A stretch of 36,383 nt of DNA from Pigoraptor vietnamica (GCA_943704525.1 CALSCQ010001305.1:1-36383); one strand, 5' to 3'. Counted from the stretch's first letter, positions 1-12,594 are shown. Translations and numbers: made by a program. Notes: generated by a model from the letters alone, not told the origin.

Positions 1-148
1 GGGGGGGGGGCTGGTGCGGAACAAATGAAACAGCAGAGGACCGACACTCGTGAAGAAGTTCATCGCACACGCAGAAGCCAGTGCACGTGACACCGAACCG
101 ACCAGTCAATTCACCACCCACTGCGCGATCAGGCACTCGCACCAGTCG

Positions 149-1104
149 ATGGCGCGCCGGGGCGCACGGGCGGCATGGGCACTGGGCGCCACCGTGACGG
201 GGGTCCTTCTCGCTGCAGAGCTCTTCCCGCGCGGCGTCTTTCCGCGGCTGTACGGGACGCAGCGCCATGTGGCGCCGAGTGAATGGGCGGCCGAGGCACG
301 AGACATTGCGCGCCGCATGGGCGTTGCGCACCCTGACCGCATCCACGTGTTTGTGACCGCGGGGCTCTCGGCCCTCTCCGCTGGGCACCCGTCGTCACCC
401 GGCGGCGCCGTTGTGGGCCTTCCGCGGACGTTCCTGTTTTCGAGTCCGCAGGATGCCGCCATTCAATCCGCGTCCATGCCCGGTCGCGCGGTGCAGTGGC
501 ACTCGGCCGACGGCGCGGCCATCGCAGCCCTCCTCGTTGCGTCGGATGAACAGCGGCGGTTCACCCTCGCACATGAGCTTGCGCACGTTGCGAGAAGGGA
601 TGGGCTGTGGGACATCGCCGTAATTCCCGCCACGGGTGCTCTCGCGACGGGCGCATTCACAGCTGCTGCACGGTGCTTCCCGCGGTTTTTTGCCTTTCGG
701 AGTGCGATTGTATCGTTCGGGGCACTCACGGCACTGTGGTGCATCGCCTTCAGGCTCGTGAACAGGTGGGACTCCCCGTGCATCTGCCATGGAATTCTAA
801 GCGTTTTGGCTCAAGCGGGTTTATGCGCAGTGCAACCACGCGTCGGTCGGAGCTGCTGGCGGACGAAGCGGCGGGACGGTTGGGAGACGACTTTGCGCGC
901 GGCGGCATTGCGCGCTTCACGCAGCGGATGGAGCTCAACCGCCGCCTGCACAGCGCCAGCACTCGCGGCGGGGGCGTGGGAGCAGGCGGCGATCCCGGCG
1001 AATTTGGACACTCGCAGTGGGCGTCGCACCCGCCTCTTCGCGAACGCATTGCACGCCTCGAGGCTCTTCGGCTCGAACTTGCGCAAACAGAAACAAACGG
1101 ATAG
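149..1104 (+). CDS. M48-family membrane zinc metallopeptidase
   Basis: Exons 149-765 and 831-1104, joined by a 65-bp intron (donor GTGGGA, acceptor GCGCAG), give 296 residues. An N-terminal hydrophobic segment (about residues 12-30) is followed by a soluble stretch and then the M48 zinc site HELAH. A further hydrophobic region follows, and exon 2 begins with the second motif SELLADEAAG, whose ExxAD-type glutamate is the usual third zinc ligand. That motif appears only after splicing, which supports the intron. The layout resembles Oma1/HtpX-like M48 peptidases that degrade or process membrane proteins, so a mitochondrial or ER membrane location is likely but not shown. The open frame extends upstream only to a GTG at 50; the first in-frame ATG is at 149. 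The assignment to M48 is firm; the subfamily is not. Confidence 0.8.
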
Positions 1105-1412
1105 AATAACATGGCCGTATTGATATGTTCTTGCCGTTGGAATTTGGCGGGAGAGTGCGTCATCAGTTTGGTTGGCGCGCTAAAAAATCGAGACCAACGG
1201 GATCCACTTGAGACAAGCATCCACTTGAGACACACGCGACCGAGGGTATAAAAGGGGAACCCACACACACACATCTCACACACACTTGCACACAGTCCCA
1301 CAAGACATAGCGACAAGAGCAAGCGTCGAGAGGTGTGTGTCTGTGTGTGCATCTTACAATTGGCCCTTCACTCGCTCACTTTAACCCACGCAGTTGCAGT
1401 AACAAGTGCAAA
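1105..1412 (+). promoter_or_regulatory. Promoter and 5' leader of the acidic orphan gene
   Basis: This stretch holds the 3' end of the M48 gene and the promoter of the next gene. A TATA box (TATAAAA, 1247-1253) lies about 165 bp before the ATG at 1413. Immediately upstream is a perfect 14-bp direct repeat, ATCCACTTGAGACA, at 1202-1215 and 1219-1232 (17-bp period), a candidate activator site pair. Downstream is a CA-rich leader. No other clear TATA box was recognised in the window, so this promoter looks different from its neighbours. Confidence 0.6.
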
Positions 1413-1817
1413 ATGGCGTCGGCGGATGTGTGCATCATGCCCGAGGTTCCCGTGCCCCTTGACGAGTGCAAGCGCCAAGACTCTTTCAAGGCCCCCACGA
1501 CCGCGGAGACTGCCGAGGCTGTCGAGGCGCCTGCGACGTCAACGCCAGCTGCGAGCGAAGTCTCAGTCGTCTCCGAAGAGACTATCAAGCCCGAGACGGA
1601 CGCGGCGCCCAACGCACAGCAGGACGACGTCAAGAACTGCGACGAACACGGCGCGCACGTCGCTGATGAGCACATGGCGGAGGGCGATGCAACTGCGGAC
1701 GTCGAACGCGTGAGCCCCAAGCGCAAGCGTGACGACGACGACCAGGCGGTCGCTGACAGCCCTACGCCCAAGCTGGCCCGCGAAGCCAGTGGTGTGAACG
1801 ACGCCGTTTGCGCGTGA
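1413..1817 (+). CDS. Short acidic, low-complexity protein of unknown function
   Basis: A single exon of 134 residues whose ATG has a good context (AAAATGG) and lies downstream of a TATA box. I do not recognise a family. The protein is rich in Ala, Glu, Asp, Thr and Ser and has no hydrophobic segment, so it is probably disordered. Near residue 100 there is a basic cluster PKRKRDDDDQ, which could act as a nuclear localisation signal. A second SP/TP-rich patch (DSPTPK) follows and could be a phosphorylation site. The frame stays open through the whole region with strong G/C bias at third positions, which supports coding. A strong TATA promoter suggests regulated or high expression. It could be a lineage-specific nuclear or chromatin-associated protein; that is inference. 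Confidence 0.6.
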   Translation: MASADVCIMPEVPVPLDECKRQDSFKAPTTAETAEAVEAPATSTPAASEVSVVSEETIKPETDAAPNAQQDDVKNCDEHGAHVADEHMAEGDATADVERVSPKRKRDDDDQAVADSPTPKLAREASGVNDAVCA

Positions 1818-2125
1818 TCTGCTTTTGCTGTGTACGCAGAAAGCATTCAACTCTGCGCATCTCGTTTTCTTTTCTTTGTACATTAGCGTGCTTTTCCCTT
1901 GGCGTGTTCCCCTCCCCTCTTTGTTCAAATCATAAACAAAGAAAAAGAAGAAAAGAAAAGCACTGTGACCATTGAGCTCAAAAAAAGGGGCTAGTATTGT
2001 GCGAGACCGTTTGTGCGAATAGAACGAAGCGATGAGATGCGCAAGCAAAAGACGGACGCTGCGACGCGGTGCTATTCTGCGACAGTGCGCGGGGGCTCTT
2101 ATGCCGCCCGGGCGCTGCTGATGTG
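1818..2125. other. Convergent 3' intergenic region
   Basis: The region lies between the stop of the acidic orphan gene (+) and the stop of the PKA-R-like gene (-). It contains A/T-rich runs (TTTTCTTTTCTTTG near 1866 and an AAGAAAAAGAAG stretch near 1940) that probably belong to 3' ends. I see no gene here. Confidence 0.5.
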
Positions 2126-4951
2126 CTATTCGGGCTCCTCCGATATTGACTCGTTCAGCCCCGCCGCGGCGGACGAGGACGCGACGGCGCTTTCCCCGGC
2201 GCCCGCGTCGCCCGTAGGCTCCTCCCCTTCGCCGTCCGCCGCCGCGAGGGCGCTCTCGAGAGACCGCTTGAGCTCCGACACGGTCGCCGCAATGTCCGGG
2301 AAGTCCGTCAGGATGACGTCAAACTTGTCGCGGCGGATTGTCAGCGCGAGCGTGTCCTCGACCGCAGACACGTGGCCCGTGCACTCGATGCCCGCACAAA
2401 ACTCGAGCTCGCCGACGACATTTCCGGCGCCGAACTCGAGGCGCATCTCCCCATCCTCCGAGACGGCCTCCACCTTGCCTCGCTCAATGAACAGCAGAAA
2501 GTCCACGGGGTCGCCCGCAGAGAAGACGCGCGCACCCGCCGCGTACTTGCGTGGGTGCATGTGTAGCGACAGGAGATGGAGAAAGTTCTCGTCCCACCCG
2601 GCAAACAGCTTCACCTGCAGAGAAGCGCACCGCGGCGTCAGCGTGTGACAACGGCAGGCCGCAGTGCGCGACCACAGCCCACGCACCTTCTTGAGGTTCT
2701 CGCGGGTCACTTCGAGCTCCATTCGCGCGCCGTAGTCGCCCCCAGCCTCCTGCGCGGCGCGCACGCGTTGTAGGCGCGCCTCGCCCTCCGCCTTGATCTG
2801 CCGGCTGATTTCGGGGTATCCCTCGACGACCTTCTCGAGGCTGTCCTTGAGCAGCACGAGGAGGTCGCACGCCGTCTGCGCGCGCACCGACACCGTGCGG
2901 GGCAGCTTGAAGAGCACTCCAATCTCCCCAAAGAAGGACCCCGACGACAGGCACGTGATGACCGAGGCGCCGTCTTCCGAGACGACCTCGACCGTGCCGC
3001 GCACAATAAAGAACATTTCCATCCCAATGTCGCCCTTGCGCACGATGTACTCGCCCGCCTGCACGAGGCGCGGCTCGATCGTCACTGCGAGTTGATGCAG
3101 GAAGCCCACCTCGCAGAACTTGAAGAGCGGAATCTGCGGGGAGGAGCGAGTGGTCAGTCATCACGCGCGGCAGGCACACGGCGACGACTACCGGCAGCGG
3201 GCGACACGGCGGCATTGCCCGACACTCACGTCCTGAATGGTCTGGCAGATGGCATCGACCTGGAACTCGCCGCCGTACGCCGCCGACTGCGACGACTTGG
3301 CGCGCTCCTTCAGCGCCTGCATGCGCTTGTCCGCCTCCCGCTTGACCATGACGGCCACGAGCGGCTCGTCGCGGAGAATCGTCTCAAAGTTCTCCTTCGT
3401 GAGCACCATGATGATGCAGTTGGACGCCGCGCGCACAGAGGCCGTGCGGGGCACGCTGAACAGCAGGCCGACCTCTCCAAAGTAGTTGCCGGCCTTCAGC
3501 TGCGCAAACACGACCTCGCCGTCCTCGCTGACGACCTCCACCTCGCCGCGCATGATGAAGAACATGGCCTTGGCCATTTCCCCTGCGCGCACAATCGTGT
3601 CCCGCAGGCGGTACGAGCGCGTCCCCATGCTGTCCGCGAGTCGGCGCTTCACCTCAAGCGAGCAGTCCTTGAACAGCGGAAACGAATCGAGCGCCATGCC
3701 GATGCCCTTGGGCGTGTTGTCCGCAAACGCCGCGCTGAACGAAATCTTCTCAGGACATGTGGCGCGGCGCTTTCGGCGCGCACTCCCGCCAATATTTCCC
3801 TTACCGCCGACGCCATCCACAAGCGCTGCGGCAGCGCCGGCGGCCGGCTGCGACGTGGGCGGCGGTGGCGCTTGCGCCTGCGGTGAGCTGCTAAGATAGA
3901 GCGGCTGCAGCGACAGCTTGTTCTCGGACGTCCGGCGTCCCTTGGGCCTAACGGCGAGGAATGCCTCCTTCACAGGCGTGTGGACGAGACCCGCGCGCGA
4001 CTTTGGCGGCGCAATGGGCATGGCCCATGGCTTGTCCTCGGAGATCGTATCGCCGTTGTCGCTGGCAGCCGTTGGCACCGGCATCGGCGCAGAGAGCGCG
4101 CGCGATCGGTTTCCCTTCTTCACCACCGTCAGCCGTTTGTTCGCGGGTGCGCGCGCACCCTCGGAAGGATTCGCGCCCGTCCACGGCGCGGGCGTCGACA
4201 CGCTCGCCACCACGCCCTCCGGTGCCTGGGGCTTGAAGGGCTGCTGCGACGAGTTGAAGCTGAGGCTCTGCAGGCTCGACTGGAAGCTCTTCCTTCGCTC
4301 GCCGCCGTCCGATAACTTGCGGTCCGTAGTGGACCCCACCGACGACGACGCCAGAGTTTCACCCGACGCAGACGTAAGGTCCGAAGGACGGGGACCAGCC
4401 ACGGCCGAGGCTGCCGCCGTGATCGCGCTGCTTACGTGGTGATCCGTCGCATTCTTGTCAACTTTGCGCAGCTCGCTAATATCGCTCAGGCTCCCCCGGC
4501 TCCTGCACACAAGTAATAAGAAGCGCGTCAGCACACGGCCATGCCCACATCGTGACACACCAACGCTGCCGTCGTAGCACGTACCCCATGCGTGCGTGGG
4601 CGCTGCGCACGCGCTTCCGCTCCTCCTTGTGGATCATGTCCTTGACGGACGTTTCGATAAACAGCAGCGCATTGTGCGGCCGCTCCACAATGATGCGCGT
4701 CAACAGCTCCTGCAAAGCGGCAGCGCACGACCAGTCAGCGCGTGCCGCAGTGCGCGTGGGCAGCGAAACTCCATGAACCGGCCGTTCACACCCTCATACC
4801 CGTCACCCTTCATACAGTCACGCACCTCGAAAATCTGCGCAATTTTTTGCTCGGCGAGGTACGAATCAATCGCCTCGCGCGTATTTCCCTTGAGCACATT
4901 TCCGGCACTCTTCGGCCGGGCGCGCGAGTCACCGCCCGCCGCGTCCGCCAT
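2126..4951 (-). CDS. PKA regulatory-subunit-like protein with three cyclic-nucleotide-binding domains
   Basis: Transcribed exons are 4951-4826, 4709-4585, 4502-3230, 3133-2687 and 2614-2126, giving 819 residues. The intron donors are GTGCGT, GTACGT, GTGAGT and GTGCGT. Residues about 25-65 form a RIIa-like dimerisation/docking segment, recognisable only after joining exons 1 and 2 (IFE|ELLTRIIVERPHN). A long Ser/Pro/Ala-rich linker follows. Then comes a basic RRKRRATCPE site (about 326-335), which resembles the autophosphorylated inhibitory site of RII subunits. CNB1 (about 358-460) and CNB2 (about 510-610) keep phosphate-binding cassettes of the form FGE(V/I)G...PRT.SVRA, with the ribose-contacting Glu and phosphate-contacting Arg. 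CNB3 (about 658-760) has VGELEF but lacks the Arg, so it probably cannot bind cAMP or cGMP. Classical PKA-R has two CNBs; the third is unusual. The ATG follows a good context and abuts a tandem duplication. Cytosolic control of a PKA-like kinase is the likely role, but the ligand is unknown. Confidence 0.85.
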
Positions 4952-5575
4952 CGCGCTGCGTGGCCACAGCGGAGCCTTTGTAGCCTGCAATGCCTACACC
5001 AGTCGCGACAGTTGGGCGACACGTGCGCTGCGTGGCCACAGCGGAGCCTTTGTAGCCTGCAGTGCCTACACCAGTCGCGACGTTGGGCGAGCACAGCCGA
5101 GTGTGTGCGAGACGCCCATGCAGCTGCCGCGACACGCCGGCCCTCAGATCGTGAGCGCGAAGCAAGCCCGGCGCAGATCTAGGGTCCCCCGCTAGTCTTC
5201 TACGGTGCGCACGCCGCACTCGAGTTTGATGTCGTGTTTATGACTCGGACGGCGAGTGGGCCATGGAGACACCAGGGGGTAGTACGCCTGGCAACGGATT
5301 ATCCGGGATTTACTCGAGCCTGTAATCACGTGATCGTTTTCACGTGAGCAGGTGCTTTTTTGGTGTATTCGAGCAAAATAAATTGAAAACCACTCAAACC
5401 CCGCACAAAAACGGAGACGTCAAATTAACACCCGTGCGCAGCCACCGACCAATCGCCGTGCGACTTTGGCGGTCATGCATTTCCACGCAAGGAACACACG
5501 GACCGCAATTCGACAGTTCAAAGGAACTGGCTGCAGATCCAACGCAGCAAGCGCAGCAGCCTGCGCCCTGCGAGA
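4952..5575. promoter_or_regulatory. Divergent promoter region of the PKA-R-like and AGMO genes
   Basis: A 624-bp region between two divergent genes. Next to the PKA-R-like start it carries the tandem duplication. It also contains two TCACGTGA E-boxes at 5326-5333 and 5340-5347 (14 bp apart), the first inside the perfect palindrome ATCACGTGAT. Just upstream is CGGATTATCCGGGATTTAC (about 5295-5313), related to a motif seen in other intergenic regions. I see no gene here. Confidence 0.55.
4953..5090. repeat. 72-bp tandem duplication in the leader of the PKA-R-like gene
   Basis: Copy 1 spans 4953-5024 and copy 2 starts at 5025. Both begin GCGCTGCGTGGCCACAGC, and copy 2 remains alignable to about 5090 with one substitution and a 1-bp gap. 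Copy 1 starts one base upstream of the ATG of the PKA-R-like gene (ATG at 4951-4949 on the minus strand), so the duplication lies in its 5' leader or core promoter. Confidence 0.9.
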
Positions 5576-6940
5576 ATGGCGACAATCGACGCCGTTGCCC
5601 GCTCCGTGACCTTCCTCACGACGGGTGGGCGGGTCACTGTGCCGATTACAGGTGTTCCCAGTCATTAATGTCAAGCAAAACGCAGGGTACGCACGCCTGT
5701 TCTACCTCATCCCGCCGTCCACCACATATCGCGAGAACTACGAGGATGTGCCCAACTACACGACGGAGGCGGTGCCCTTCTTCATTGTCAGCATTGTGAT
5801 TGAGCTGCTCGTGGGCTTTATGCGCAAGCGCAAGGTCATGCGTGTCAACGACGGCTTCAGCTCGATCGCCGCCGGCCTCTTCCAGCAGGTGCGCATGTGG
5901 GGCGTGCGTACTCGTCGCCGCACGTTTGGCCTCATGCGACCTCTACGCAGGTGTCGTACCTCTTTGTCAGGGGCATCGAAATGGCGTCGTACATTTTCGT
6001 CTACGAGCGGTTCAAGTACTTTGACCTCCCGTGGGACTCTGCGGCGACGTGGTGGCTTGCATTCGTGACGGTCGACATCGGCTACTACTTCTTCCACCGC
6101 TATGCCCACGGTGCGTGGCGCTGTCGACGGCCGTGTGGGTGATGACGGCTCACTCGCTGTGCACTTCTCGTTTGCCGCAGAGGTGAATGTCCTGTGGGCG
6201 TCGCACGTCGTCCACCACAGCTCAGAGGACTACAACCTGACGACGGCGCTGCGCCAGAGCGTGCTCCAGACGTACGCGTCGTGGTTTTTCTACCTGCCGC
6301 TGGCCGTGGCCGTGCCGCCCTCGGTCTTCTACATCCACCGCCAGTTCAACACGCTCTACCAGTTCTGGATCCACACCGAGGTCTGTCCATTGTTGCACGT
6401 GCTGCCGTGCCATTGCATGCTCTGACCTCTCTCTCTTCGCATGCCTGCGCACTGCAGATTGTCCGGTCCCTCGGGCCGCTTGAGTACGTCCTCAACACGC
6501 CGAGCCACCACCGCGTGCATCACGGTGAGTGATTTTGGTGTCTGCTCGCTATCAGGCCCGTTGCCAATAGCCCGTGTCATGCGCAGGGCGTAACCGTTAC
6601 TGCATCGACAAGAACTACGGTGGGTCTGGCTCTGTGGATGGGACAGCAAGGCCGACGAGAGGGTCACTCGCTGCACTCGGCCGCGGCGCTAATACGAGTG
6701 TGCGCAGGCGGCACGCTCATTATCTGGGACCGCCTGTTTGGCACCTTTGCCGCGGAGAAGGAGCAGGTCGTCTACGGCCTCACGCACCCGCAGTACACGT
6801 GGGACCCGCTCTGGACGCAGGTGCACCACATTGCGCACATTGCGCGCACGTTTGCCGCGATGAAGGGCTGGAGGAACAAGGTGCCGTATTTTTTCGCAAT
6901 TGCGTGCGCTTGCATGAGTTGTGGATGCATTTCTGCGCCC

Positions 6941-7012
<72 letters not shown>

Positions 7013-7021
7013 GCCTGCTGG

Positions 7022-7064
<43 letters not shown>

Positions 7065-7682
7065 GCCTGCTGGCTGTGCAGCAATTGACCGCGGCGCGCG
7101 CAGTTGTCGGTGCTGTTCAAGGGTCCCGGCTGGCAGCCCGGCACGCCGCGCCTGGGCGACCCCAACGGCATCCCCGACGTGAAGGCCCCGTGGCCCAAGT
7201 ACGACCGCAGCCTGCCCGGGTTCCTCAACGTCTACGTGGTCGTGCACTCGATGCTCATTGTGCTGGCGTACAGCATCATCGCCAACGGAGACAAGTTTGG
7301 CATCCCCTACGTCATGGTCCTCGCCCTCGCCGCCTACATCCTCTTCTCACTCACGACCTTCGGCGCGATGTTTGACCACAAGCCGTACGCGTTTGCGCTT
7401 GAGCTGACGCGCATCGCCGTGTTTCTCGTGCTGGAGCTCGCGTTCTGGTTCACGTACGGCGACGACTTTGTCTTTCTGTGGTACCGCGAGCCAACCGCAG
7501 AGGTTCCCCTCTACGTGCACCGCCCGCTCAAAGCCGTGCGCGCCTTCTACATCTTCTCTGCGATGTGGCTCATGGGCCGCTATGCGCTGTTTTCGTTTTA
7601 CGGCGACAGCGACAAGCCGGTGACGACGCTCTCGTCCGAGCCGCGCGAGGCGTCCCCCGCGGCGGACAAGAAGAAGGCCTGA
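5576..7682 (+). CDS. AGMO: Alkylglycerol monooxygenase (ether-lipid-cleaving, fatty acid hydroxylase superfamily)
   Basis: Exons 5576-5624, 5686-5888, 5951-6110, 6181-6380, 6458-6524, 6587-6619, 6708-6880 and 7104-7682 give 487 residues. The enzyme oxidises the ether bond of alkylglycerols using tetrahydrobiopterin and a di-iron centre, in the ER membrane. The three histidine boxes are present: HRYAH (133-137), HVVHH (146-150) and HHRVHH (221-226). Diagnostic AGMO strings NRYCIDKNYGG and VVYGLTHP also appear, the first spanning an exon junction. The hydrophobic N-terminal and C-terminal segments are as in the animal enzyme, whose length is about 445. Exon 6 is only 33 nt. Intron 7 (223 bp) is filled by TG repeats. 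The first donor is the least certain: GTGGGC at 5625 and GTGTTC at 5652 both keep frame, and the first gives a more normal 61-bp intron. Identity is certain at family level. Confidence 0.92.
6942..7078. repeat. TG microsatellite in AGMO intron 7
   Basis: Two long (TG)n tracts, 6942-7010 and about 7023-7062, are each followed by the same 16-bp sequence TTGCCTGCTGGCTGTG (7011-7026 and 7063-7078). The intron therefore carries a 52-bp tandem duplication of TG tract plus tail. Confidence 0.9.
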
Positions 7683-8097
7683 TGCGCCAGTGTTGTGCGC
7701 GTGTCACGTGCGTTCATTGCTCGCCTGTCTCCGCGTGAGCCCCCGTGTAAGCGGCGAATGAAAGGGACATCGCAGAGTGCCCAGGAGTGTTGGTGGGTTG
7801 GCGGTGAATAGGGCCAGTGGATCCGGCGGACACTCCAGTGGAACCTTCCATGTCCGCTGCACGTGATGGACACCCATTTTCACACACGCGCACACACGCG
7901 CACACACACTCTCGTTCAACTGGCCTCGACAACAAGCGCACCGCGGCTGCAAGCGCCGCTTCGTCGCGAGAGGCGCAACTTGTCCGCTTGGTTGTGCAGC
8001 TCTCTCTGGGTCGCTGCGTACGCTCGCAGTAGTGCGGCTGTGTCCGTAGGCACTCGCGCAATTCCGGGGGAGTGCGGGCCCGTGCGCCCCTGCCGCC
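7683..8097 (+). promoter_or_regulatory. Intergenic region between AGMO and the INSIG-like gene
   Basis: This 415-bp spacer separates two genes on the same strand. It contains one CACGTG E-box at 7705-7710, close behind the AGMO stop, and a CACACGCG-rich stretch at about 7880-7910. It should hold the AGMO 3' end and the promoter of the next gene. No further gene is seen. Confidence 0.4.
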
Positions 8098-9437
8098 ATG
8101 CACCGCGTGGCGCGCGTGTGCGTGCTGTTCGGCGCGGGCGTCTTTCTCTCGGTCCTCTTCAACCTGCTGCAGACGCAGCACCACGTGACGCAGTTCCCGC
8201 CGGACGTCGCGCGCATCCTCTCGTCGGCTTGGTGGATCCCCGTCGCGTGCGGCTTTGCAACCGTCATCGTGGGCCTCGCCTATCCCGCGGCGGACGCATG
8301 GCTGGGCCAGCCGCACACCTTCAAGCGCGACTGGTCGTCCGTGATGCGCTGCGTCGGCGTGTTCATTGGCATCAACTACGCAAGCGCCGTATCCGCCCGC
8401 CGTGTGCTGGTGAAGGGTGCCGATTGCTGTTTGCCACGCGCGAAGCACTGTTACCCGCACCCGTCTTTCCTGCGTGCTCGTGCGCTGTACGTGTGCGTTT
8501 TGTGGCGTACAAGTGTGTGTTGTATGTGCGCTACTGCAACATCCATCGCTTGAAGCCTTGACGCACACGCACAGAAACTCCCATTCAGCACGAACGTGCA
8601 GCTGTCGTGCATGCTGGCCCTCATGGCCATTGGCCTGTGGTGGCTGTTTGATCGGACGGTGCGCGGCTTTGTGCTCGGGCTCCTCGTCGCGGCCATCTCG
8701 ACAACCTCGGTGCAGCTGATTGTTTACTTTGGCCACTTCAAGTGGGTGCCTGTGGCGACTGCGCTGGCGCTCCCTGTGCGATGGCAGTGGCTGCGTGTGT
8801 GTGCATGCGTCTGTTGTCTTGCATTTGCATATGTGCGCATGCGTCTAATGCGTATGCTGTGCGTGTGCCCTACTTGCCTGTGCGTGTATTGTATTGCTTT
8901 GTTCTGCCACGGTGGTGTGCTTGTACGTTGCATGCATGCGCGCGTGTGCCTGTGTGCATACAGTTGCTGCGCCTGCGCACCTTGTAATGCCGTGTTCTGT
9001 GTGGTGTTGGGTATGGATTCTCTTGTGTGCGTGCTGTGTTCGTTGCGCATGAGTGCTTAGTGCCAGGACACAGCGTGCAGTGTGCGCCTCTGTGCGCGGT
9101 GCATTGCATGTCTGCGGCCGGGCACGTGGCCTTTTCTGCGCCCTTCGTGCGACTGCTGTTGTGGCTTATTCAAACCAGTTATTCACCCTGTGTGCGGGTG
9201 TCATGCGTCGCACCGGCTGCCCTCTACATGTGCTGACAAGCGGCCGCTGACTCGAGACGCTCTATTGACAGGTACACACAGCCCGACTTTTTTTGGGTGC
9301 GCTCCTGGATCCCCTGCGTCTTCTTTGCCGCGGGCGTGACGTTCGGCTGCATTGGGCGGCAGCTTGCGTTTGACGACACGGTGCGCCGAAAGAACGCGCA
9401 CGCCGCGCGGCACTCCCAAAAGCCAAAAGCGGATTGA
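8098..9437 (+). CDS. INSIG-like ER membrane protein (sterol-regulated)
   Basis: Exons 8098-8388, 8575-8741 and 9272-9437 give 207 residues, close to INSIG-2 in length. INSIG proteins sit in the ER membrane, bind oxysterols, retain SCAP/SREBP and promote HMG-CoA reductase turnover. The sequence keeps the core strings [34 protein letters not shown] and [13 protein letters not shown], with five or six hydrophobic segments and a basic KKNAHAA-like tail ([11 protein letters not shown]). The first donor is GTATCC at 8389, chosen because it restores [16 protein letters not shown]; a GTGAAG at 8410 also keeps frame but adds seven residues absent in the family. The second donor, GTGGGT at 8742, restores [15 protein letters not shown]. 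Intron 2 is 530 bp, the longest in the window, and stays open in one frame for a long way. Same strand and next to AGMO; a functional link is only suggestive. Confidence 0.87.
8742..9271 (+). other. Long intron of the INSIG-like gene
   Basis: A 530-bp intron rich in TGTGCGTG words. It contains no recognised gene, RNA or mobile element. One forward frame is open into the intron, to about 9060, and would encode a Cys-rich peptide, but this follows from the TGT/TGC-rich base composition. Confidence 0.6.
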
Positions 9438-9912
9438 GCGTTTCGTGTTTCTTGTGCCGCGCGTCCTATACTGAATTTGAATTCTAAAGCGTTCGCAATG
9501 CCCCTCTTGCACCTCTTTCTTTTTCTTCAAATTGTTCATTTTCGACCGTTTACGAGCCAATCGCAATGACCCGCGACGCAGCAGCGCAGCACGCCCCGCG
9601 GCCGCCAAGAGAGGCGCCGCACACCACACATGGCCAAACGGCAGCCAATAGCAAAGCACACGCAACACCCACGACAACACGCTCTTTCATACACAGCGAC
9701 GGTGGACAAGCGACAGAGCGGCACAACCGCACCGACGCGTCACCCAGCCGCGCGCGTCCTACACCCCTCACAGCGCAAAGGCAGCTAACGCCGCACGCCC
9801 GCGCCGCTCGGGGCCATGCACAACACAGGCGCCGCAGAGAACCGCGCCATCGGACGACCGACCGACCGCGCAGACACTCCCGGCACCGCAGCACCCGCCG
9901 CACGCAGGGCGC
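9438..9912. other. Convergent 3' intergenic region (INSIG-like / ATP synthase beta)
   Basis: A 475-bp region between two stop codons. It shifts from T-rich (about 9500-9560) to a C/A-rich stretch (9600-9900) with repeated GACCGACCGACC near 9857. I see no gene, hairpin array or RNA here. Confidence 0.5.

Positions 9913-12594
<2,682 letters not shown>

Noticed and set aside
1-10. Telomere-like G run at the left edge and C runs at the right edge
   Set aside because: Plain homopolymers with no telomeric unit; genes run directly up to the edges, so these are probably contig ends.
50-148. N-terminal extension of the M48 peptidase from position 50
   Set aside because: The codon at 50 is GTG; the first in-frame ATG is at 149, just before the hydrophobic segment.
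4953-5090. CRISPR-like repeat
   Set aside because: Only two directly abutting copies, no spacers, eukaryotic context; it is a tandem duplication.
5652-5685. 34-bp AGMO first intron (donor GTGTTC)
   Set aside because: It keeps frame, but it is far shorter than every other intron here; the 61-bp intron from 5625 is preferred, though not proven.
8410-8574. Alternative INSIG donor GTGAAG at 8410
   Set aside because: It adds seven residues between NYASA and KLPF where the family has none.
8742-9060. Cys-rich open frame continuing from INSIG exon 2
   Set aside because: It is intron 2: the INSIG family resumes only after the acceptor at 9271, and the Cys content follows from TGT/TGC-rich sequence.
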